Assembly (NCBI GenBank): GCA_038030265.1
Contig: CM075938.1
Location: 5,991,009-6,055,008, forward strand
Length of the DNA stretch: 64,000 nt
Source: Corythucha ciliata
Taxonomy: Eukaryota > Arthropoda > Insecta > Hemiptera > Tingidae
Direction of reading: 5' to 3'
In this document: positions 12,489 through 24,100 of the stretch, piece after piece
How positions within the stretch are numbered: the stretch's first letter is position 1
Layout: the number at the start of each line of letters is the position of its first letter
Translations under genes and position numbers: made by a program
Notes under the pieces: model-generated
What the model was told of the DNA's origin: nothing
Databases searched by the model: none
Seen by the model: only the letters and a program-made list of their open reading frames with translations

Positions 12489-13281
12489 TTATTCTTCTAT
12501 AATTATAGAACGCCATATACTCGGATTGTCTTTAGGTATTGCAGGACGTTCTCGGTTTTTTGGCCTTCCTGAAGCAGTCCTTCCATTGTGGCTCCTTTGT
12601 ATGCTACAACGCGTAAACTCCGGACATTCAGTTAATACATGTTCTACGTAAATCATCCATATAATGCGGACCGCGAGGACGTCTTCTTCCCATAAGTAGG
12701 TACGGTGAGTGAGCCTCGTATGTCCCAAGCGCAGGCGGCTTATACCTTTCCTTATCTCTTCAAGCCTGCCCTAATGCTGTTTTTGAGTCGTTTAAGCTTC
12801 TCGAATCCAGCCGTCCACTTGTTTTGCCAGTCGTTCCATACTTTGCTCATCACGATGATTTTGAGATCAGCACCGGTCACTGGGGAATATTCAAGTTGAG
12901 GGGCATCTCAGCCAAGCACTCTGCTTCGTCGTTGCCTTCAATCCCAACGTGACCAGCAGGGATCCATGCGATCCCGATAGCGATTTTCCTGCCGCTTTGT
13001 ATAACACGGTAAGCCTTCTGTCTATAATTATCTGAAAAATCGGCTCCCACTGCCTGGAGAACACTCATCGAGACGGCTGCAGACCAAAATTTCCTTGCAA
13101 TTTATATCCTTCGCCTTCCTGTTAGTCATGAGTAATGCGGCTGCTTCCGCGGTGAAAACCGTAGAATATGGTCTCACCCTCCATTTGTGTTCTCTGTTTT
13201 CCATAGAGGCTCTGGCACCAACCGCGTTAGCGATTTTCGAGCCGTCTGTGTGTATGTCTGTGTAGCATTTCTGAGACCCTC
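12489..13281 (-). pseudogene. Non-LTR retrotransposon fragment: RNase H and C-terminal domain
   Basis: Read on the minus strand, this is the 3' part of an I/Jockey-type ORF2 carrying an RNase H domain. Recognisable pieces are HTDGSKIANAVGA (near 13240), VFTAEAAALLMT (near 13160), a segment with SVLQAVGADFSDN, then IAWIPAGHVGIEGNDEAE (near 12950). The tail reads GHTRLTHRTYLWEED and HVLTECPEF (12720-12610). Each matches the corresponding part of the intact ORF2 at 43.8-47.5 kb (YTDGS, SAELYGI, WTPSHVGIHGN, GHTRLTKSHY, HILIECPRY). Frames change at least twice and there are stops. The reverse-transcriptase end of the same element lies beyond the hAT-like insertion, at 16043-16420. Confidence 0.75.

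Positions 13282-13336
<55 letters not shown>
13282..13336. repeat. (TAG)n microsatellite, left part
   Basis: About 18 copies of TAG, broken from its continuation at 16014-16042 by the hAT-like element. It produces a spurious poly-Ser frame on the + strand. Confidence 0.95.
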
Positions 13337-16013
13337 CAGGGCTGGGCAGTAATTGAATTACATGTAATTGAATTACGTAATTCAATTACAATTAGTAATT
13401 GGTAATTTGTAATTGATAACAACACGCCATTGTAATTGATAATTTGTAATTAAAAGCACTTTTTCGAAGTAATTTGTAATTAACAATTACCAATTACATT
13501 GCCATCTTCAGAGCCAATATTACGTCGAAAACTCAGCGGGTACTATTTCTCGCCTTACATGGAGCTTTTGGAGGAGTTTTTGCATGAAATTCTCTGAAAA
13601 AAAAGAGTTAAAGCAATTATGACACGAGCGATATCGTCGAGCTTAGGGTTGCCAATTTGAAATTTGAGAAAAACGGTACAAAAGTTTCAAAGATCGAAAC
13701 CCCAAACCAGTGGCGTAAGTAGGAATTTGTCTTGGGGGGGGGGGGAAGGATCAGATTGAAATCTCGTAATGTTGAAAGGAGGCGGGTAATTTCACATTTT
13801 AGTCATCATTCCACCCAGCCAGCGCACTCTTGAATCTGGACACCTTGCTGGCCCCATCATAGCCTCAATCTCTCAGTTAAGGGCGATTTTTGGACTCTAC
13901 CCGCAAATTAGCGCTTTTCTCAATTTTGGCTGAGTGTATCGTACTTCTCAATTTCAGCCGCAGATTAGCGGTTTTTCCCCACCCCTTTCCATAGCCATGA
14001 ATTTGCGCAGTTTCTCAACTTTAGCAGCAAAGTTTCGTTTTTATCCTGAGAGCGATGTTTCTTAGTTATCCACGTTTTCCTCAATTTCAGCAGCATATTA
14101 CCGATTTTTTAATCTTTTTACCAGGGGATTAGCACTTTTCTCAGTTTCAGCTGGAAATTAACGATTTTCTTTAGTGTTTTCCTCAATATTAGCCGCAAAA
14201 TAGGGGGACTTTTCACGAATTACGATGTTTTTCTTTCACCATATGTACGCAATTCTCAGTTTACTCAGGAATTAGCGGTTTCTTCACCTATTGCCACAAA
14301 TTGGTTTTTTTTTTTTTTTCAATTTCAGCCTGAAAAGCTGCCTTCAGAATCCGCAAATTGGCGTATATTCAGTTTTTGGTGCAAATAAGAATTTTTGTCA
14401 ATTTTAACCGCTAATTAGCGCTTTTTTTAAATTGTAGCGGCGACGTGTCGTGGCGTTTCAAACCTGTGAATTAGCGAATTTTCTCAATTTCAGTCTCAAA
14501 TTGGCGTCTGGCGCAATTTCAGCTGTAAATTGGCGATTTTTTCCATTCTTAGCCGCGAATTAGCAATTTTCTCAATTTTTAGGCTTAAAATTAACCTTTC
14601 TCTTAATTTTGACCAGGCTGATTATTTTATTTTCTAAATATTACCCGAAAATTAGCGGATTTTCACATTATACCACCGCATTAGCAATTTTATAAAACTT
14701 TCATACATTTAGATTATTGCTTCTTTTCAGTTCTAGCCGTGAATTAGCGTAATTTTTAACATTGTACTATAGCCATGCATGAATTTGCCATTTTTCTGAT
14801 TTTAGCCACAAAAATTCCTTCAGAAGGTACGAATTTAAATTATAAATGTAAATTTTTTTTTTCAAACCAAAAAATGTACATCTATCCATCATTTTCTGTC
14901 AAAAAATCATCATTTTTGAAATTATAAATTTCTCGACACTTAATTCGTGAATTATTGATGTATCTCAATTTTAAACGAATTTTCGCTTTTTCTAAATTTT
15001 AGCAGCGTGGTAGCATCTCCATGCAACCCGTGCATTATCTACTGAATTTCGTCAATTTTTGCCAAGAATCGGCGTTTGACTCAATTTAAGCTGCAAATTA
15101 ACAATTTTTCCCATTTTTAACTGAGAATTAGCACTTTTCCCCCAATTTGAACTGAAAATTAACGTTTTTCTTAATTTTAGCTGCGCTAATTGGTGATTTT
15201 TTCAATTTTTGCCGCGAATTAGTGGTTTTGTTCATTTTGTATCCGCGAATTAACGTTTTTCCATAACTCTACATATATCTGCAAATTTCAGTGTGAAATA
15301 GCGTTTTGTGCTAATTTTGCGTCTATTCAGCATCCTATTCCCTTTTTCATACGCGAATGGGCGATTTTACGCCATTTCAGTTGTAAATGTGCCATTTTTG
15401 GCCAATTTTAACCTCAAAGCGTCTTTTATTTGTCAGTATTATAGCGTGTTTTCTCAACTTTCCACAAAACTTTTTGCGTTGATTTTCACAATTTATTCGT
15501 AGAATGGCCTCCATGTACCGGGAATCAGCGATTTTTTTCTTAATTTTAGTCTGGACGTTGCATCGCGAGACCACGAATCAGCCATTAGCGAATTAGCCAA
15601 ATTAGCAAACCAAGACTATCTGGGGTTCCCCGTGACAGTTCGCAGGCTGGGATGTGGGGCAAAATTAGCCGAATTATCAAATTTGACCCCGGACATTTCG
15701 CAACCCTACTCATGCGACGCGTTTGGCATCTTGGGGCTATGCTGTTCCTGCTTCCTATCTCAAAGATCTGTTCTGACGTTCGATTGTTGGCTGGACGCAC
15801 TAAAAAAATGACAGTGAACAAGAGCAAGACGCTTGCGTGTTCCACAAATCCAGCTCTTGGGTAATTGGTAATTGAAGAAGTAATTCAATTACAGTAATTG
15901 TAATTTGTAATTATGCGTGGAAGTGAAAAGTAATTGGTAATTTGTAATTAATCCGATTTTTTGGAAGTAATTTGTAATTAATTACTCAAAAAGCTGTAAT
16001 TTGCCCACCCCTG
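13337..16013. mobile_element. Non-autonomous hAT-like element carrying a family A array
   Basis: The left end begins CAGGGCTGGGCAGTAATT. The reverse complement of the right end begins CAGGGGTGGGCAAATTAC, giving an imperfect terminal inverted repeat of about 12 bases in typical hAT style. The flanking 8 bases are GTAGTAGT on both sides (13329-13336 and 16014-16021), the target-site length expected for hAT, although the TAG repeat makes such a match easy. Both subterminal zones (13349-13500 and 15860-16000) are packed with GTAATT/AATTAC palindromic words. The interior holds no transposase; it is mostly the AATTAGCG repeat array. The element interrupts an older non-LTR element. Confidence 0.7.
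13880..15600 (+). repeat. Family A degenerate array inside the hAT-like element
   Basis: Units of about 29-32 bases approximate GCGAATTAGCG then TTTTTCTCAATTTTAGCC. Clear examples are at 14470-14600 and 15100-15260. Units are highly diverged, with frequent point changes and small indels. A stretch starting CAGTGGCGTAAGTAGG at about 13712, just before the array, looks like another hAT-type terminus. Confidence 0.65.
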
Positions 16014-16042
16014 GTAGTAGTAGTAGTAGTAGTAGTAGTAGA
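16014..16042. repeat. (TAG)n microsatellite, right part
   Basis: About nine TAG units continue the tract interrupted at 13336. Read on the minus strand they extend a frame of the retrotransposon fragment into a Leu run. Confidence 0.95.
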
Positions 16043-16420
16043 GAAAAATCAACCGTAAACAATTGACCCACATTCAATTTTGGCTCTGTTCCAATATCTG
16101 TAAAAACGCAGTAGAAGGACGGTCGGGTCCGCTCCTCGCGCGTCACGCCCGCCGGCCACTCGAGTACATGTAGTATCTTCTTTCCCTGACTGAGTAAGAA
16201 TTCAATATGATTTTTCCATGTCAATTTTCGGTCCAAGATTGCCCAAGAAATTTGAAACTGTCAACAAAAACTATTTCCTGTCCCTTTCTTTATCTTGAGT
16301 GAAGGGATTGTGCGTGTGCTTTTCTTTGCCAGTTGAAGTGCATTGCGCGGGTCTATAGCCTTCGGAGAACGTGAAACCTAGGCAATTTGCATTTGCTAGA
16401 GTAAAAAGGGAACGCTAATT
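16043..16420 (-). pseudogene. Non-LTR retrotransposon fragment: end of reverse transcriptase
   Basis: Minus-strand pieces FTFSEGYRP, then VDSFKFLG, DRKLTWKNHIEFLLSQGKKI and NRAKIE align with the thumb-region order of the intact ORF2 here (HFSREKT, ESHKFLG, DKQLRWKEHIH, RSKIEYG). Frames shift between pieces, so it is decayed. With the fragment at 12489-13281 it forms one old minus-strand insertion split by the microsatellite and the hAT-like element. Confidence 0.7.
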
Positions 16421-17879
16421 CGCGGCTGAAATGAATTCACGTCTATATATACAGAGTGTTTCAAAACTTTGCGGCATCTTTTTGCAGGCTTATTTCTTCT
16501 GGCCTGAAAATATTACGATTTGACGAAATAAATGTTGGCCAAAAAACGGTTTCCCACAGAGATTCGAGCGATTTTGTTTTTTTTGGGTGAAAAAAACGCT
16601 AGCGCAGTGCTAAAATTATATTTTTAAAAACGTTAATTGGGGCGGATAAAATTACTACCATTTTGAACTTGTTATATGGTCATTATCTACACCTGCACGG
16701 TAACTTTGCAACCGACTTTGAGCCGTTGACTCATTACAAATTATCTCCTGCAGACTCTTTATCGCCTGCTCAAATAAAAAAAAAAATGTTGTGAATGTGG
16801 GAGGGCACTCGCTCGCTAAGTGGCCAGCAGCTCCGTGCGGACATCAAAATGTCGCGCTGAGCACAATAGTCCATACTTGTTTCATCTTTGGTCAGAATAT
16901 AACTGATTCAAAATACGACACGAGTAGTGTGGGTGTGGGTGTGTGTGTGTGGGTGAGGGGGGGGGGGGGCTGAATCTATGCTCATATTTTTGCTCCCCCC
17001 CCCCCCGAAATGGCAACTGGGCTTCCGCTCACAAACTCTCTCTCTCTTCATTTTCTTGATATTAAAAAAAAAAAAATCAGTGTTCAGTCCCGTTTTTCCT
17101 GAACCTTTATGCTCAAAGAAAGTTCCCTTTGATACACATTCTCTTTTTGGAAACACAAATGAAAGGAGGCCCCTGATGAGTTCATCCTTTACTATATCAG
17201 TCTCGGTCTATGTGATATTATTATTAATAAATAAACTTGGCGCTGTGTTTTGTGTGCATTTTAGTATTCTTTTTATATTGCCAACGGATGCAAGTTATCT
17301 AAACCACACAGATAATGACTGATATGAGGTCTTCGTGTCATATCGAAAATACATAAGTATATAAGGGCTGGTACGAATCAACAATACCTATGTGTGTAGT
17401 TGCCCGACAGCATGGAGACAAAAAACAGCTAACGGTTCTCATCAGACAAAATGCGTTTTTTCAAAAATTACCCCACGTAAAGAAAATGTATTTTACGAAA
17501 ACATGAATTATTGATAATTTTGAGCCCTTTTTGATATTATTGTTGGCGAAATTTGTTCAATGAAGTGCAGTAGAAATCTTTCTATATCCGATTTGACCCT
17601 TAACCCCAAGGTAATTCATCAGGTTCAGCGGTAAATAAAGAGCAATAAAGTACGTATTTACCTTGAAAGAATAAAAAAGGGGAAAACGAGGATGTCAAAG
17701 GATCCGAGTCAACGGCGGGGGCGTGCTCAAATACAAGGCCCCAGGGATTGGATCCTTACGACCACGCCCTCCAACTCCAGGACTAGCCCTCACTCACCCC
17801 CGCCAAAGATAGAGCGAGAGTGTGAGATCTCATCCTCTTGTCAGGGATGAGGATGTTGAGAGGAGAGTCCCCCCAGAAG
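16421..17879. other. Non-coding upstream of Wnt-1
   Basis: No gene seen. It contains a GTGTGG tract leading into 13 G (16957-16969) and a poly-C run at about 16997-17006. At 16450-16465 the sequence ACAGAGTGTTTCAAAA resembles one end of a mariner-like element; no partner end was found. The 17.6-17.88 kb part is GC-richer and could hold proximal regulatory sequence for Wnt-1. Confidence 0.35.
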
Positions 17880-18032
17880 TACCGTCTGTGTCAGTGGAGT
17901 GCGGAGTGACTTGTGAACCTTCCTTTTCTTATTTTTATTTTTAATTTTTTACATTATTTTAATTTTTTTTTTTTAAATTCTTTTGCGCGAAAGTGACTTA
18001 AAAGAGGAGGTACCTATGTCTTGAGATTTGAG
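17880..18032 (+). promoter_or_regulatory. Putative Wnt-1 5' UTR / core promoter
   Basis: An initiator-like TCAGTG lies at 17891-17896, and no TATA box is seen at the expected distance. Just ahead of the Wnt-1 start is a two-codon upstream ORF (ATG at 18016-18018, TGA at 18022-18024), separated from the main ATG by 8 bases. The main ATG has a purine at -3. The transcription start is not supported by more than this motif. Confidence 0.2.
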
Positions 18033-18139
18033 ATGTGGTCCTCTCTCATCGCAATCGCCTGTTATCTCGCTTTTTTGAACGCACCAGTCAACGCGCAAAA
18101 TCGGCCTAGGCCGGGACGAGGCCGCGGAAGCAACTGGTG
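18033..18139 (+). CDS. Wnt1: Wnt-1 exon 1 (signal peptide)
   Basis: Encodes residues 1-35 plus two bases of Trp36. Start is [16 protein letters not shown]; the hydrophobic core and small residues before position 22 fit signal peptidase cleavage. It ends ...SNWW split by a GTAAGT donor at 18140. Confidence 0.9.
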
Positions 18140-21100
18140 GTAAGTAAATATAAGATGATTTTGAGTTAATTTATGCCCTGAAATTAGAAATTTAGGCGTA
18201 AGTACTACCCCTATTTTCTTGTGTTCTACCATAAGGTAGTGCCTTGACCGTTCCCCATGCTACCGGGTAATGTAAAGAACGACAAGGTCTGAAATTCCCC
18301 TCCGTAATCCGCGCTGGTGATAAATCCACCTGACAGGGTTGTTTGTCAATGCTTGCCTCGGTCGTCTCAAACGTCACTGGATTTGTAATTTTATAGCAAT
18401 CCAACTTGGATTTATTCACTCAGATTAGCATTCAATAAGAACATAAACCAAAGTTCCCCCTGCCACTCCCCCTCACATTGCTCGATTTGCAAAAGACTTC
18501 ACCCCAGTGCCAATGCCAGACAGCGAAGAGATCCGTTGACTCTTAACCCCCCCCCTCCCACACACTCCACCACTTTGGATGATTTGCGAGCTCATTCTCC
18601 TTGGGGAAAAAGACTCAATTAACCCTACCCCCCACCCCCACACAATTTCTATAGTCAGCTTTCCCCTTTCAAATATGCACCCCCCTTATCATCATCACTT
18701 TTCAAACCCCCTTCCCCATCGGCATTATCATCACTCCCTCAAATTCGATAACTAGGGATTCAAGTCATTTTTAAAAGGTACAAGAAAGGGTGTGAGATTG
18801 TGAAGCCCACACGCAAACAATAACTTTGGGGTCGAGAATGGCAATTAAAAAGAAAGACAATCGGTTATTGTTCCTTTTACGAAAGGATGCTTCAGACGCT
18901 ACCGGAGGTCCTTCTTTTTTGACAAGTTCATATGTATACATCAATTCGTCACACGTCGTTTCAATCGTCATTTATAAAAGAACGCTCTTCATTTATTTTT
19001 GATTTAAATCTTTTTTAATTTGTTGAGATGGATGATTAGTTGGGAAGAGGGCTGATATAGAAAATTTGTTTTTAAAGTAGGGTTAAAAACCATTATGAAG
19101 GATTATTATAGAAAATTAACACAATCGTGACCATAGGGATGAGATGATTGAGCGTTTCGCTCCCAAGCTGTAATTACACGTTATGTAGCGAATTTTAATG
19201 TCCAATTTTCTCTAATAGCTTCAGAAAATTCCCCTCAAATGTCAATTTCAAAGGACTTCTAAAACTAATAATCACGATTTCTGTTTATATGTCTCTCAGG
19301 GGAATAGCCAAAGCGGGTGAGCCCAACAATCTGCTGCCGCTTGTGCCCGGCATGATATCCTACATGGGCGACTCATCGCTCCACACGTCCCTGCGACGGA
19401 AACAGAGACGACTCGTTCGCGAGAACCCTGGAGTTCTCGTCGCCGTCTCAAAAGGAGCCAATCAGGCCGTCACAGAGTGCCAGTTCCAATTTAGGAATCG
19501 TCGATGGAATTGCTCGACGAGGAATTTCCTCCGAGGGAAGAATCTCTTTGGGAAAATCGTCGATCGAGGTGAGATAATTATTTTTAGTTTTTGCACTAAA
19601 GAGAATGCATACGAGGACCATGAAGGGGATAGGGAGCGGGTTAACTGAATTATAAGGACATCGAAGTTGTTATTGAAACTCTGGATGCATTCTTCAACAT
19701 CCCCCCCCCCTCACGAACCCCTTAGCTATTCCATAGCTCAGTAAATTATATCTTATTGGATGCATTACATATTTATGGTTCTTTTTATAAGATTATGGAT
19801 GATACAATTAATTCAGATAAATTACAATCCGGTAAAACGTGGACAGGTTCATACATTTTCCTGCAGAATTACTCTCAATAAATTAATCGTCACTTTGAAA
19901 AGGGTAATTTGCATTAAATCAGAAAGCATAGTCGTATATTTCATTTAAACGTTTTAACGATTCATTTGCACACTAACTAAAGGAAAACATCTCAATTTTT
20001 TGTTATGCACAGCATTATTTCCATTTTTTCTTCTCTAAAAGCCACTTAAATGTTATACTGCGAGTTCTTTCGCGCAACCCTCCCCGCGTCTACCCCTTTT
20101 TCACATCCCTCACCTTTTATATTTTGCCAATTTTTGTTCCTTTAAGTTGAGTTTACAAAATACGCAGGTTAGTTTTGCATTCTACCTGTACGAAACCCTT
20201 GTATACGTGCGCTAAAAAGCATTACCCTTCCATTCGGGTTTTCGAGTTGCTGCTATATACAAAGATGAAGGTCGCTAGTAAGGGTAATTTAAAATAATAT
20301 GATGAATATTATCATTATTGAACACTTAAAAATGAAGGAGACAATATTTTGCCAATTGTGCGAGGTCCAGGTTTACAATAGTTGGGTGTCAGGCTGGAAT
20401 TGAGATGATTTTTTTTTAACTTTTATATTGAAGAACGAGATTTTCCGGTTGAATTCGATTGAAAGTTGATTAATTCAAATTATACTTTGTCACAATATTG
20501 GCACTGTTGTATTGCGCAGTCTCCAATGTAATTTTGTCGGCGAGGAAGCGGGACCGTTGCGTTAATCGTTTTGTGCTTTTCAGTTTGTAACAAGATCTAT
20601 CGTTCGGGGGCTCCTGGACTTACGTATGGAGTTTTAATTGGCTGTTTAAATGGCATTGAAATTAAAACGATAAGTCTGGTGGAAGGGTTAACAAGTTAAA
20701 CTGTCTAGCCTGTAAATGCAAGAAACTAGGACTTTTTTTTCGTCTTATTTAGAAACGAGACGTAGATTCTTAGATAAAACGATCAAGGGAAACAAGTTAA
20801 AAAAGAACGGATGGGAAAAGATTTCTCGGACCTTTCAACCCCTTCAAGAGGATGGGTTTTTGCTTCCGTGCTTTGTATTTTTTTTTTATCTACGTCGTTT
20901 GATTCCTAATAATGATGCTTTTAGCGTTGCTAAACTTGCGGGAAGACCACACGCATTTAAAAAAAACAAGTTGTCCACGTATGAGTGTGTCGTAATAACC
21001 CTATAGCACAAAATTGTCCATTGTCCAGACGAAATAGAGGAGGAGGATATAATGACGGAGATAATGGTCGTGAAAGTTGGGGGGGGGGGGAAGAGGGTTC

Positions 21101-24100
21101 TTGTTTATAATAATGCAAAACTGTGTTAACGTACGTATCCCCGCACACCAGGTGCGTTTCGAAACTGCTCAACTCACCCTACACTCTTTTACCATCAATT
21201 ATTGCAGCCTCTCGGAGGGTTTTTTTTTTTTCTCTTCTTGTCTCGCCCTCTAATGAAATGCCTGCCCCCGAGGTCTCATTGTGTTGATGTAAAGGATGAA
21301 ATTAGAGTGCGTGTTTCTTTTGAAAACTTTGTGTTGATCCTGCTAAACAACCCCTTATTAACCCCTTCCGCACAGTATATCCCATAGCGTATGCTTTTTA
21401 TATGCCCACATAATATACATACATCCGCCTAATTTTTTTTTTCATGAGAAATCTTAATTTTTTTTTCTCAGTAGCGTATTAAACTGTGTGTAATGTCACA
21501 CAGGGTTTAGTTAAAAACTTTCTCATCGCGCCATTATTCCGCCAGGAACAGAAGGAAGGCTCACATTTCACTGGAAATTTAACCCCACCCCTCCATCCTA
21601 GCGCGTGGAAACTGACAATAACTTTTCCGGGTGCCCAGGGCGTTTGCTGGCCTTTTAAGGCTTCAAAAATAGTACCAATTGCAAAACTTGTTTTCTGCGT
21701 TTTTTTTTTTTTTTCGCGATATAATTGGAAATTATCCCGCACCCCCACATTCGACACCTTTTACGCAATTTCTCCCACCCGATCTCATCAAAATCACGCA
21801 ATAAAGACTTCGCAGATAAGTAATGCTCTACCAAAAAAACCTTTTTAATCCTTCCTAAAATGGGAGGGAGGGAGAGAGAGAGAAAAAAAAGAAAAAAAAA
21901 ATCCAAAACGAGTAGTCCGAGTGAGTTGCGCCGTCAAAAGAATAAAGAAGTGCACAAAATAAAAAGGCTTCAACCTTGAGACGATTAAAAAGACAGACAG
22001 TGCGAGTGTGTGTCTCCTAAAATCACTCTTTTGTGAGAGAGAGAGACGAAAGAATTTTATTTATTAGCTTTTTCTCATTCCGATTTAAGAAAAAAGCAAA
22101 TAAAAAAAATCGTCTTTGACAGATTTGTTCGTGAACTGGTGTTTTTAAAGTTTTTTTTTAAAGAAAAGCGTTCGCTCTTTTGTGCGTTGTATGCTTGTGG
22201 GATGTGTTATAGGTACGGTGACCAGAATTTTTCACTTGGAAAGAAGGACCCTGGACTTCAGGGGGACGGAGTTCCCTAGTATGCACATCACACAGCACAC
22301 AAAATCTGTCAGTGAAATCCCTATAAGGTGTAAATGAACTATCCGAGCCCACAAATGAAAACAATTTCAAACTTGCAATTTCGCGGATATTTAGCCGTGA
22401 ACCCGCACTGATATTTAGCTCAGAATGATGTAATTTTGCCGTTATATTCATCAATCTTTTGGGCACTCTCGAGGCCATCAGCTGCATGAACGCAGGAAAC
22501 TTTCAATTTCGTATATAGGTATTCATCACTCTTTGGACCCGGCTACCCTGATGGACATTGGGGGAAACTGGAAGCAGCTAAATGTATTAACGTGAACCGT
22601 GCAGGGTGGATGGGGCAAGTCACATTAGGGCTATACTCGATTCCGGCTCTTATATCAGCCTGGGGGAATTGAGCCAAGAGCAAATTATACTGCCTCCTGG
22701 TTCTCGCGTCGGCTTAATAAACCTTGAAACCGCACTTTCATGGGGTTTTCTCACTTCGAAAGCAGTGTCTTAGGATTTGCTGATCGCTAGGAAAGCCATC
22801 GCAGTTTTTCCGCACTGAAAAATTGCTGGTTTCTCTACAAAAAAAAAGCAAATTCACTGGTTTTTCTCCCTAAAAAAGTACTTTTGCCGATTTTTCTAAT
22901 AAAAAAGAGAAAGCGGCGGGTTGTGCTCTCTAAAATAGCAATTTCGTGGGTTGTTCTTGCAAAAAAAAATTATTTCACTCACTAAAGCAACTTCGCTCCC
23001 TAGAAAAGTCATTTCTCGCGCTGAAATAAAAATTCGCGGGAGTCGCTCTCTCTCACCTCTCGTCAACTTTTTGCCATTTTTATGTAATTTAATTATTTTA
23101 AATGTATAACGTTTCTGACTGGAGAGCCGGTATGACCTCCGTCCTAACTAATTATTTGAAACCAAAGGCGTGACCGTGGTCGGGGTGGCCGAAACGTCGC
23201 CAAAATAAAACATTTTTGAACTGATGAGGCTTAATCGGACCCCTGAAGACACATAATACTGTTGAGATGCCTCGAGACTCCAAGATTCCTAATTTCGTGT
23301 GGTTTTCTCGCGCCAAACAAGTAATTTGACGGGTTTTGCTTGTTAAAAAGTATATTTCGCTCATAAGGAAAGTGATTTGCGGGTTTTCCCTCCTGAAGTG
23401 CTCTTTCGCGGTTAAAAATTGAGAAAATGCGCCAATTCACAGTTTTACAATGAAAAAAAGGCGAAATTTCCAACGGACGGACGGTTAGACACCCATTTGC
23501 GTCTAAATTGGATGGAAAACTTTATAATTCACGTGGCCATCAAAATTGAGAAACGGTGCTCATTAAAACGGGCGTGGGTTGTATAGCCAGGGGGGGAGGG
23601 GGCGTTGTTTACAACGGCTCATTTTAATTTTAATTAAAGTAAATTAATATAAATTCTACCCAAAAACTCATCGATAACTTTTATTGTGATCATGTGAACG
23701 TGAAGCCGCAGATATTAAGCAAGCGGCCAAAACTCTGCTATCGAATTTATCTTGAAACGAACTCCAATTGGGCCCCGACCTCAATTTTATAGCCACAAAA
23801 AACGTCATCAATTGAAAATTGAGCATTGAGCTAAGAAGCTAAAAAGCCAAACTCCAAAATTTGACCTTTCAAGTGAGCCAAGCCTGCGATTTTTTTTACC
23901 GCGACATCCTTCAAATTGGAGTTTGAATGGTTCAATTCAAATAGGCGAAATTTCGCTTTTCAGGGTAGACACGCTTCAAATTTTGACGATTTGAGGGAGT
24001 CAGACCCGCGAAATTGTCCTTTTCCAACAAGCGGAACGAGAGATATTGTTTTTTTTTTGTAAAGGGCCATAGCCGCGAAATTAGTTTCCCGAAAGAGGCA

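Noticed and set aside
13187..13405. Ser-rich protein on the + strand
   Set aside because: The Ser run is the TAG microsatellite read in one frame, overlapping the antisense RNase H remnant and the hAT-like end.
13880..15600. CRISPR-like regularly spaced repeats
   Set aside because: Units of about 30 bases are degenerate and contiguous, with no constant repeat or unique spacers, and the context is eukaryotic (introns, SINE, non-LTR element).
16450..16465. Mariner-like terminal repeat (ACAGAGTGTTTCAAAA next to TA)
   Set aside because: No complementary end or transposase fragment was found within several kilobases.
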